DNA of 46,456 nucleotides from Schoenoplectus triqueter (taxonomy: Eukaryota; Streptophyta; Magnoliopsida; Poales; Cyperaceae). Position 1 is the first letter of the stretch, and each line of letters opens with the position of its first letter. Below the pieces are notes generated by a model. The model was not told the DNA's origin. It saw only the letters and a list, made by a program, of their open reading frames with translations, and did no database searches. The stretch spans positions 1-46,456 of the forward strand of contig CAXKVV010000023.1 in the NCBI GenBank assembly GCA_964058805.1, in the 5' to 3' direction. Positions 25,901 through 35,669 of this stretch are shown in pieces. The position numbers and the translations under genes are program-made.

Positions 25901-26240
25901 AGGGCGTCGGGTCCCGTTTTCATGTTTTGCGCTCCCGGACTCGTTTTCGGCGGTACCGAGGGCGTCGGGTCCCGTTTTCATGTTTTGCGTGCCCGGACTC
26001 GTTTTCGGCGGAACCGAGGGCATCGGGTCCCGTTTTCATCTTTTGCGCGCCCGGACTCGTTTTCGGCGGTACCGAGGGCGTCGGGTCCCGTTTCCATGTT
26101 TTGCGCGCCCCGACTCGTTATCGGCGGTACCGAGTGCGTCGTGTCCCGTTTTCATGTTTTGCGCGCCCGGACTCGTTTTCGGCGGTACGGAGTGCGTCGT
26201 GTCCCGTTTTGCGTGCCCGGACTCGTTTTCGGCGGTACCG
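22977..26240. repeat. Higher-order block C of the satellite
   Basis: Matches B from about 19670 at offset 3307-3308. After about 25450 the offset drops to 3250, because one 58-bp unit has been lost. Homology ends near 26240, where the units become unrelated variants. A one-base insertion (CCCCGG near 23080) distinguishes it from B. Confidence 0.88.
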
Positions 26241-27973
26241 ACGGCGTCTGGTATCATTTCCATGTTTTGCACGCCCCGACTCGTTTTCGGCGGTATCGAG
26301 GGCGTCGGGTACCGTTTTCATGTTTTGCGCTACCGGACTCGTTTTGGGCGGTACCGAGGGCGTCGGGTCTCGTTTTCATGTTTTGCGCGCGCGGACTCGT
26401 TTTCGGCGGTACCGTGGGCGTCGGGTCCAGTTTTCATGTTTTGCGCGCCCGGACTCGTTTTCGACGGTACCGAGGGCGTCGGGTCCCGTTTTCATGTTTT
26501 GCGCGCTCGGACTCGTTATCGGCGGTACCGAGTGCGTCGCGTCCCGTTTTCACGTTTTGCGCGCCCGGACTTGTTTTCGGCGGTACCGAGGGCGTCGGGT
26601 CCCGTTTTCATGTCTTGCGCTCCCCGACTCGTTTTCGACTGTACCGAGGGCGTAAGGTCCCGTTTTCATGTTTTGCGCGCTCGAACTCGTTATCAGCGGT
26701 ACCGAGTGCGTCACGTCCCGTTTTCAAGTTTTGCGTGCCCGGATTCGTTTTCGGCCTTGTCCCATTTTCATGTTTTGCGCCCCAGACACGTTTTCGGCGG
26801 TACCGAGGGACTCGGGTCCCGTTTTCAAGATTTGCGCGCCCGAACTCGTTTTCGACGGTACCGAGGGCCTCGGGTCCCGTTTTCAAGATTTGCGCGCCCG
26901 GACTCATTTTCGGCGGTACCGAGGGCGTCGGCTCCCGTTTTCATGTTTTGTGCGCCCGGACTAATTTTCGGCAGTACCGAGGGCGTCGGGTCCCATTTTC
27001 ATGTTTTGCGCGCCCGAACTCGTTTTCGGCTGTACCGAGGGCGTCGGGTCCTGTTTTCATGTTTTGCGCGCCGGGACTCCTTCTCGGCGGTACCGAGGGC
27101 GTCGGGTCTCGTTTTCATGTTTTGCGCTCCCGGACTCGTTTTCGGCGGTACCGAGGGCGTCGGGTCCCGTTTCCATGTTTTGCACGCCCCGACTCGTTTT
27201 CGGCGGTACCGAGGGTGTCGGGTCCCGTTTTCATGTTTTGCGCGCACAGACTAGTTTTCGGAGGAACCGAGAGCGTAGGGTCTCGTTTTCATGTTTTGTG
27301 CGCCCGGACTCGTTTTCGGCGGTACCGAGGGCGTCGGGTCCCGTTTTCATGACTTGCGCGCCTCGACTCGTTTTCGGCTGTACCGAGGGCGTCAGGTCCC
27401 GTTTTCATGTTTTGCGCGTCCGGACTCGTTATCGGCGGTACCGAGTGTGTCGCGTCCCGTTTTCATGTTTTGCGCGCCCGGACTCGTTTTCGGCGGTCTC
27501 GAGGGCGTCGGGTCCCGTTTTAATGTTTTGCGCTACCGGACTCGTTTTCGGCGGTACCGAGGGCGTCGGGTCTCGTTTTCATGTTTTGCGCGCCCGGACT
27601 CGTTATCGGCGGTACCAAGTACGTCGCGTCCCGTTTTCATATTTTGCGCGCCCGGACTCGTTTTCGGCGGTCCCGAGGGTGTCGGGTCCCGTTTTCATGT
27701 CTTGCGCTCCCCGACTCGTTTTCGGCTGTACTGAGGGCGTCAGGTCCCGTTTTCATGTTTTGCGCGCTCGGACTCGTTATCGGCGGTATCGAGAGTGTCA
27801 CGTCCCGTTTTCATGTTTTGCGCGTCCGGACTCGTTTTCGGCGGTACCGAGGGCCTCGGGTATCATTTTCATGTTTTGCGCGCCCGGACTCGTTTTCGAA
27901 GGTACCGAGGGCGTCGGGTCCCGTTTTCATGTTTTGCGCGCCCAGACTAGTTTTCGCAGGTACCGAGAGCGTA

Positions 27974-27980
27974 GGGTCTT
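27974..27980. other. Satellite/kinesin exon junction
   Basis: The last unit reads ...GAGAGCGTAGGGTCT like other units of this variant (for example near 14690 and 27270). Where those continue CGTTTTC, this one continues TTGAACCGTGCAACTGC, which encodes LNRATAS of a kinesin motor. GGGTCT would also encode the Gly-Ser that precedes this Leu in KIN-4 proteins as I remember them, so up to 6 bp may be shared by both sides. The satellite frame and the kinesin frame are continuous here, with no stop. Confidence 0.88.
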
Positions 27981-30900
27981 TGAACCGTGCAACTGCAAGC
28001 ACACGTATGAATAGCCAATCGAGGTTCTCTCTTTTTCTTTTTTTTTTGTATTAGTTGATCTATTATTTCATTATTTTGTTTCTTGTTTTTCTGTACATGT
28101 AATTCAGCACAAGGAAAGTAATAGGTTTTTAGATACTGATGATTTTATTTTCCTTTTAGTTATACTTCATGCTGATGTTACCTTGCTGACTGTATTATTA
28201 AAAGTTGCATGGTTTAATGCCTCCCCATGCCAAGTTTTTCAAGTGACCACATTGCTTGATATTATCCAATAAAGCAAAAGAAATGATATATTTTTTTATT
28301 CTTATAGGATAGTTGTTTCTATTACCTTTTCAGTCCATATGTTTGTTTCTAAAATATCCTTGTTTCTCTCTGTAGCCGTTCACATGCTATCTTTACAATT
28401 TATATTGAGCAAAAGCGGGCAGGTAGTTCATCCCAAAACAATACTAGAGATGATACCCTAATCTCCAAACTTCACTTGGTTGATTTGGCTGGTTCAGAGA
28501 GTGCCAAGCTTACCGGGGCTGATGGTTTGAGGCTTAAAGAAGGTTTGGACAGTATACTTATTTTTTCCTGTTATCTATGTAGTTAGGGTCTTGGTTTAAA
28601 TTAAGTTCGAGATGAACAAACGATAATAAAAGAAAAGGTCAGTCCTTGTCACTAAAAAATAATATCATTATCTGTTCAAAATGGATTCCAATAGGGAACA
28701 TAGAAACAAAATAAGAAAATTCTCCAAAAAAGAAGTACATGAATGAAACGTTCTTTCTACTTGAAAGTAGAGACTGGAGTTTTGATTACATAATATTTTA
28801 TTCAGGGGTACATATAAATAAAGGTCTTCTAGCTCTTGGAAATGTCATCCGTGCCTTGGGTGATGAGAACAAGCACAAACAGGGAGTTTTTGTTCCCTAT
28901 CGTGACAGCAAGCTGACTAGACTGCTGAAGGTATTATACGTGATGCAGAAATATACTTACATCTCAGAATTTGCAAATAGTAACATCTTTCCTACTAATG
29001 TAAGGATACTGTAAGGGGACAAAGAAATTAACTGCTAATTCAAGTTCTATTCTTGTGATATCTAGCTGTTACTACACTTGCAACATACGTCTTGCAGTAC
29101 TACTGAATTTGCTGATTTGTTCTGGTACTTGGTAGTCTTTGTTCATATATTGTTCAACTTTTTCACTTCTGAAGCAATTTGTTTCCATTAATTGATGCTG
29201 GAAGTAGGAAATACTGCAATTAAAAGTTTTGTGTTTTGTATGTTCGATTTGATTTATATATGAAAATTTCCTTTTATAGGATTCTCTTGGAGGCAACAGC
29301 AAGACTGCTATGATCGGTGTGCTTTCTCTCTTTTTTCTTCTAGTGGTTCACTGAGAAATGCTGTTTTGTGCTGCTTAATCTATATATACATCTTGTTGCA
29401 GCGTGCATTAGTCCTGCCGACTCAAATGTTGCGGAGACAATAAACACTCTCAAGTATGCAAACCGGGCGCGAAACATAAAAAACAAAGCTGTTGTAAGCT
29501 AAGCCATCATTTATGCACTTAATTTCTTCTTCTTCTTCTTCTTCTTCTTCTTCTTCTTCTTGTGGTTGTTAATTTCCAATGTTTATGCATATTTTTTAGG
29601 TCAATTGTGACCCAGTGGCATATGAGATGCAGAGGTTGCGAAGCCAATTGGAGGAGATGCCGGCTGAACTTCATTTTGTTCACAGTGATGGTGCTTCTCT
29701 TGAAGAGATTCAGGTACAAGCATATTCTTTAGAAATCTCTTTGTGATATTAGTCTGAATGCTATACATATGGTTCTGTTTGGTTGAAAGGGTGAGATAGT
29801 GGGATTAATGGCTAATCCAACTAATTAGATAGTAGCCAACCCAACTTTTGGTTGGGTTTGTACAATAGCAAGATTACCTTGCTAATGGAATGATTCCAAA
29901 TAGCTATCTACCCATTCAAACACAGAATAGCAATTTGGGATATTTGCTGATCCAGGTTACACTATACTTCACCCCACCCAAATACAAATGATCAATCATT
30001 TTGGTAGTGCCAGTGCATGACTGCTTCCCTACTGACATGACATGGTTATATGAGCACTTCTGTTAAAGAATCTATTGAATTAATAGTTGATTTCAAAATA
30101 CATTGAACCTTGTCATATGAAGATGAAACATTAATTTGTGTCAAAATCCTGCAGATCCTACAAGAGAAAATTTATATATTAGAGACGAAAAATGAAGAGC
30201 TGCTACATCAATTGAAGGAGACACATAGAACATGTGATGATTTGGTCCAGAAAGCCACCACCGAAGCTCAGGTATGCTCTTACATTTTGACAAGATTTAT
30301 AATTATATCAACACTTCTGTTACAGAATCTATTGAATTAATAGTTAATTTCAAACTACATTGAACCTTGTCATAATTAAGATGAAACTTTAAATTGTGTC
30401 AAAACCCTGCAGATCTTACGAGAGAAGGTTTCTCTATTAGAGATGAAATATAAAGAACTGCTACGTCGATTGAAGGAAGAAATTTCTGAAGATTTGGGCT
30501 CTGTCCAAGATGGATCTTCTAACGCATCAAGTAATCTAACTTGATGACATCCTTTTATTCATATTTTTCATACATCAGACCTAGCAACTTGTTCATCTTT
30601 GAATCAAAACATATTATTATCTATTTTATAGCAAAAAAAAGTAAAAAAAAAAATCTCATACAAATGATTGATTCTGTATCCTTAGGTGAGTGTGAAGGTG
30701 AGGAAAATATGCGACTCCAACAAAAGGAGGTAATTGACAATGTTATTTCATGGAATTTTCCTAGGAAAAATAGGTTTTGTAATGATCCTCTTGGGATCAA
30801 TTAAATGTTTTGAGCTTAATTTGCAAGAATAAGAAGTAATTGGAAGAAATTTTGGATTAAAATGGATATTTATTGAATAAGGGATCAAAGCTGGTAATAG

Positions 30901-31630
30901 TTCATTACAGAAGTTTGCCTCAATCAACAAAATGAAAATTACATGAGCATCTCCTATTTATAGCTCAACTATCCTTCTCACCACCAACATATTCTATTAT
31001 CCGTTCCAAACAAACAAACTTGTTTGTCGCCAGTTCAACCTACTCATCCCCTCCATTCCCTTTAATAATCAGGACACCTAAATGGGCTTCTCTAGCTTCA
31101 TCCTAAACGCAGCCCACACGAGAACTGTTACAACAGGCCCATTATTCAATTCCTTGGCTCTTTTGACTTCTTCAACTCTTTGTTCAACGGCCGACAAATC
31201 CCCCCATAAACTCAAATCCTGATATTTTTCTTGTGAGCTGTGACTAATATAAATTTGTGTACATTCTGTGCTATGTAGGCCGAGATGAAGCAATTTTGCA
31301 TTTGTTGCCTCTGCATTGAATCTTCTTTTGTTTGATTTCTCATGTGATTATAGGTTGAAGTTCAGCAAAAAATTCAACAAGAATCTGAGCAACTCTGGGC
31401 TTGGAAGGCTTCCCGAGAAAAGGAGGTCTTACAGGTATGTTATATTTGTTTATTACGTTACATTAACTGGGCATATGGTTTACTGTATTTAAACCATTAT
31501 CAAGTTGCCATATAATATTATTGTCCATCTTGTCGTTGCATCTACGAGTCACATATGTAAATCACAAACATTAACATATATATTTTGTTTAATGCATTGA
31601 CTTAGTGATGAACCCAGTCAAACTTTGGCC

Positions 31631-31689
<59 letters not shown>

Positions 31690-32086
31690 TGAGGCTATGG
31701 TGCTTCGCGAAGCACAAAACCTCCCGTGCTTCGCGTCCGTATCTCGAATTTGAAAGTTCATACACCCGATCCAAACCGTTGAACATGATCTTCATATTGA
31801 ACTATCTTTGGAGATCAAAATTTATATTTTTTTGAATTTTTTTGCTATTTTTTAGATGGGTTCAAAATCGCTAGTTTTAGATGGTGCAGAAATCGTTAGA
31901 TCAGCAAATTTTATACTCATTTAAAAAATAGCAAAAAAATTCAAAAAAATATAAAATTTGATCTCCAAAGATATTTCAATATGAAGATCATGTTCAACGG
32001 TTTGGATCGAGCGTATGAACTTTCAAATTCGAGATACGGATGCGAAGCACGGGAGGTTTTGTGCTTCGCGAAGCACCATAGCCTCA

Positions 32087-32154
<68 letters not shown>

Positions 32155-34625
32155 TGCTATTAGCTAAAGAAAGAAGGGAAAAGAAATGAGTATGAGATGC
32201 ACAAGCTTTTAGCTTTGAATCAGAGACAGAAAATGGTATAATATCTGGAACAATCTCACACAACAATTACATAATATAGTGTGTGAGGCAACAAACTCTT
32301 CGACCATGTAGGTGTTGCAAAGGAGAACTGAAGAAGCTACCATGGCCACAAAATGCCTGAAGGAGCTACTGGAGGCAGAGAAGGCTTCTTCACATGAGTT
32401 GGCAAATGGTCCTGGCATCCAGGTAGTTTGCTATGATTTACCTTTTCGGGACTGTCACTCTTTTTTGTTTTCTTTCACTGACCTGTATTTTCTAATTTTG
32501 AAGGCCTTGATGCAAGCTGTGGAGCATGAACTTGAGGTGACAGTGAGGGTGCATGAAGTAAGGTTGCTGTATGAACGGCAAATGCAAGAGTAAGAGTCTC
32601 TTTCAATTTTATTGTTTGTATTGTTCATTGTTGTCACTTTTTAATATTTGAGCAATATAGTTGATTCTATAATAATTTGAAGTTATTATTTTTGTGTTTA
32701 TTTTTCTTTTTGTATAAACAGACGAGCTGCAATGTCTAAGGAGATTGCAAGGCTTAAAGAAGAGACGGACATGCTCCAGAGGAAAATAATAAGGTTCTCT
32801 TTGTTGGCTTTGTCCATTTCTTTCTCGGCACTTGCTCAATGTTTGGTTCGGAAACATATATTGAACTTTTTTTTTCGTTACTTTATGCTCTACCTCTGAT
32901 ACTTTTTCTTGTTCCTTCAATGACAGTGACCACCCACAAACTATGTCACCTAGTGCAAGTAGTTCAAGAATTTCAGCACTAGAGAATATGATGGCAGCAT
33001 CTTCTAGCATTCTAGTCTTGATGGCATCCCAGTTGTCAGAGGCTGAGGAAAGAGAGGGTTTCAGTAGCAAAGGTGGATGGAACCACGTCAGGTCCCTCCC
33101 CGAGACTAAGAACATGATGAATTTCCTCTTTGATCTTGCCTCTTCATCCAGGTACTGCTGCCATGAAAACAATGACGAGAGGGATGTGGGCAACACTTAA
33201 GTATTTCAGGTCATGCTGAGAAATAATTTGTGACTTCCTTTTTGTTTATTATCTTCAGATGCCAGTTAATAGACCTGGAAGCTGAGAGCAGAGAAAAAGA
33301 CGCCCAAATCAGTGAACTAAAGGCGGAAGTTGATCGCCTCACAAGTGCTGATAAAGAGCTTGAAGTGCAGAATGGAGAGCTTCAGGTTGGGAACCTGCAA
33401 GTCAGTGAGGTAAAAACTCCAATTGTGCCTTTGCATTGTGAATGCATGGTTCTCTTTTCAGTGGTTTAAACTTTTTTGTTAGCCTTTAGTTTATAAATGC
33501 TTGCTTGCTTTCTTCTTTCCTCTTTGTAGGTTCTCTCTGCTAGGAACCATGAGATAAATTCTTCCAAGTCGATGGTGAGTTTTTGCTAACAACTCATTGT
33601 CTTTTAAAGTAATTCATCTATCTTTTTTAAAAGTGTTTAAAAGTAAAAACTCGAGAGCATTTATTCGCAATAACACCCAGTCCCTTTCCATAATTGTCAT
33701 CACTGCAGCATATTCTCATAATTCCATAAGTGCTTAAATGAATTATATTTCTTACATGGTTTTGTTGTTTATTGTGTTCTTCATAGGTTTCTATGTCGCC
33801 TCAAACTAGGGAAAATAACAAGTGTTTCTACATAGAAGCAGAATGGGAAAACGACATAGTAACATCTGATTCTTCTGACTCGGATTTTATTCCTAGCGAT
33901 ACACCGGATGAAGAGTCAGATTGGACCACCACCATCAAAAAAATGTGCAAAAAGTGCAGAACAATGATAGTTGCGCCCTCTCGACATATCCTCACAGGAA
34001 CCGCATCCAGTCCATGCTGTACATGTAGCAAGCGGTCGTCCTGTAAAACAAGAAAATGTGAATGCCGCTTTGCTGGAGCTGAGTGCGACATATCATGCAG
34101 TTGCTCATCTGATAGATGTGTCAATCGTGGGTTCAATGACACAGTGTCACAAGCAACATATTTGCTCAGGAGTGCAATGAAAAGGGGGCTTGAAGAGAGA
34201 GACAAGTCAAGAAAGCCACTTGGTGACATTGGCAATGTGAAGGTATGTCTCTGTAGATCTAGATCAATAACCTGAGTAGAAATCACTAATCTTGCATTCT
34301 CTTTTGAAGTGCAGTACACTTGAACGTAGATACATGATTAGTTGTAGGTTAAGTTTCTTGGCCCCCCTTCTCTTTTGAAGTTTTAGATGCAATACTTGTA
34401 GCTGTCTTTAAGAAATAGAAAAATATGAGTCGTACTTGATGCTTTTGGATTATGTAACAGGCTGAGCAACACGGCGAGAAAACAATGATGTGTGAATGCA
34501 GCAAGCGATCCTTCTGTAAGACGAACAAGTGTGAATGTCGTCTTGCCGGGGCTGAGTGCGGGGTTTCATGCCGCTGCTTGTCTGCCAAGTGCACCAATCG
34601 TAGGTTTAAAGAGAGAAGCTGCTGA
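27980..34625 (+). CDS. Kinesin-4 family (KIN-4C-like, KIF4-type), 5'-truncated gene of 19 exons
   Basis: A microtubule motor whose animal relatives (KIF4) act on chromosomes and the central spindle. Exons, all phase-consistent and GT-AG: 27980-28023, 28376-28542, 28806-28930, 29280-29316, 29402-29493, 29600-29713, 30155-30271, 30413-30530, 30686-30729, 31354-31434, 32164-32235, 32312-32422, 32504-32589, 32722-32793, 32927-33151, 33259-33409, 33530-33574, 33787-34242, 34461-34625 (stop TGA 34623-34625), about 773 residues. Motor motifs seen are MNSQSSRSHAIF (switch I), DLAGSE (switch II), [19 protein letters not shown] and [12 protein letters not shown] coiled coil follows, then RKPLGDIGN and two cysteine-rich modules ([18 protein letters not shown] and [17 protein letters not shown]). 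The P-loop half of the motor is absent: satellite sequence abuts the first exon. The coiled coil looks about 200 residues short. With no P-loop visible this is probably a pseudogene, unless the 5' exons lie beyond the array; no frameshift or stop was found in the exons. Confidence 0.9.
29525..29561. repeat. (TTC)n microsatellite in a kinesin intron
   Basis: About 12 TTC triplets in the intron between exons 29402-29493 and 29600-29713, about 40 bp from the acceptor. Confidence 0.95.
29770..29995. mobile_element. Possible MITE in a kinesin intron
   Basis: The left side (TTTGGTTGAAAGGGTGAGAT) and the reverse complement of the right side (TTTGGGTGGGGTGAAGTATA) are similar, and the interior has mirrored segments (GGATTAATGGCTAATCC, CCAACTTTTGGTTGGG). 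This resembles Tourist- or hAT-like MITEs that begin near GTTTGGTT. No clear target duplication was found. Confidence 0.35.
30066..30480 (+). repeat. Tandem duplication of a kinesin exon with its upstream intron
   Basis: 30066-30228 and about 30317-30480 align across the intron end (AATCTATTGAATTAATAGTT), the splice acceptor and the exon start (ATCCTACAAGAG versus ATCTTACGAGAG). Both copies keep the acceptor and reading frame, so the coiled-coil segment ILxEKxxxLExKxxELLxxL is encoded twice in succession. Confidence 0.88.
30778..31280 (-). mobile_element. Antisense LTR fragment of a retrotransposon in a kinesin intron
   Basis: Read on the minus strand, a likely LTR runs from 31196 (TGTCGGCCG) to 30778 (ATCATTACA). 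It has a TATA-like CTATAAATAG (about 30954-30963) and AATAAA-type signals after it. Just upstream on that strand is a purine run ATGGGGGGATT (about 31197-31207), fitting a polypurine tract, then about 80 bp of possible internal sequence. No second LTR and no tRNA binding site are visible, so it is a truncated remnant. Superfamily unknown. Confidence 0.5.
31635..31685. repeat. (AT)n microsatellite, left of the foldback element
   Basis: About 25 TA dinucleotides directly abutting the left end of the element at 31686. Confidence 0.95.
31686..32090. mobile_element. Foldback/MITE-type element with long terminal inverted repeats
   Basis: A 405-bp element starts AGAGTGAGGCTATGGTGCTT and ends with the reverse complement AAGCACCATAGCCTCACTCT. 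The arms (about 31686-31850 and 31925-32090) are nearly perfect inverted repeats of about 165 bp, leaving a spacer of about 75 bp. The terminal region includes the palindrome TGCTTCGCGAAGCA. It lies inside an (AT)n run, so target TA dinucleotides are likely but the duplication length cannot be read. It has no coding capacity. The family is not recognised. Confidence 0.85.
32091..32152. repeat. (AT)n microsatellite, right of the foldback element
   Basis: About 30 AT dinucleotides ending about 10 bp before the splice acceptor of exon 32164-32235. Confidence 0.95.
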
Positions 34626-35669
34626 CGAGTCTCTCCCTCCGCTTCGATCACTCCTCTCCGCTCGCTTGCTCCTCTCCACTCCACGTTCTCCTATCTGCTC
34701 CGCTCGGTTGGCTTGAAGCAGCCAGCATCTAAAAGTAACTGTCCACTCTCTTTAAATTTTTCCTGCTATTTGTTTCCCCATCTGAACCAACCCTTGCTTG
34801 AATATGCTTCTATTGTTTTTTAAAACAATTTGGAGTTCGACAATCCTGACATTAATTCAAAATTTTCCACCGCAAAGCAACAAACTAAAAGCTCAGTTCT
34901 TTGATCTAATAGAAATAAAACAAAGAGGCATTGGTTGGATCAAGCTTGTTATTGATGTATGATTAGGGTACTAGGATTGGATTTTCCTTTTATTTCAGTA
35001 GGGTACTGAAACCAGCACTAGAAGCTTAGGGTCTCTTAATTACCAGTAGAGCAAAGGTTTTTCCTTAATCTGTTTTATTTTCTTTATTGCATATTTCGTC
35101 CATCTCTTTACGTTTGTTGTTTGGTTTTTTTGCTTCTTTTTCCTTTTATCATAACAGTAATAAACCTTAATTTATAATTAAACACCAAAAATTAAACCAA
35201 ATTGAATGCTCAAGTAATAATTTACAATGATAACTTTCAAAGAGTTTGTAGAGTCAAGGACGAGTTAATGCAAAATAAGAAGAAATTTGTCTTCACCATG
35301 AATTAAAAGGGAAAAAATAAATTTCTCTCTAAACTCGTCTCCATGATTTCGAAACTAATTGGACAGAACCATAGTAGCTTACCAGCTTAGATTTTGTGGG
35401 TTAAAAAAAATCCAAAAATTATATTGTACTTGGCAATTCAAATGTGCTTGATTAATAATTATATAGTTTAGATGTTTGAATGATAAATTTAATCTGCGCC
35501 GTTTGGAATTTATTTCCCCAATGCTTCGCTCATAAATTAATCCCTCAACACTTCGCTTCTGCTTTCAAATTTCCACTGCTTGCAGGTTTTCATCGGAATT
35601 GCATAAAGGATTAAAGAGAAGCCTCCTTCATCGTTCATCTCTCTGTGCTCATCCATATTTCGATCTTTC
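34626..35669. other. Region downstream of the kinesin gene
   Basis: Holds the 3' untranslated part of the kinesin gene (polyadenylation site not certain; AATAAA-like sequences near 34912) and AT-rich spacer. The last 150 bp contain a pyrimidine-rich stretch before the ATG at 35670. No other feature was seen. Confidence 0.6.

Larger units (their letters stand above)
11831..27979 (-). repeat. 58-bp satellite array, inverted orientation
   Basis: About 280 units read as the reverse complement of the left part. A near-consensus unit is 19097-19154, with landmarks GGTACCGAGGGCGTC, CCCGTTTTCATGTTTTG and CGCGCCCGGACTCG. On this strand the unit has no stop codon in any frame. Because 58 is not a multiple of three, translation cycles through all frames and yields open stretches of hundreds of codons with a 58-residue period (for example 13440-16919 and 18599-21394). 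No coding signal other than openness is seen. The array stops at 27979 inside kinesin exon sequence. Confidence 0.97.

Noticed and set aside
1..27979. CRISPR array
   Set aside because: Regular spacing, but the whole 58-bp unit repeats with no unique spacers, and the context is plant nuclear DNA.
28739..29014. Plus-strand 91-codon frame as an independent gene
   Set aside because: It is the kinesin exon 28806-28930 read through into flanking intron sequence.
32609..33196. Minus-strand 195-codon frame
   Set aside because: Antisense to several kinesin exons with matching phase on the plus strand; no features of its own.
33828..34319. Minus-strand 163-codon frame
   Set aside because: Antisense shadow of the cysteine-rich kinesin exon 33787-34242.
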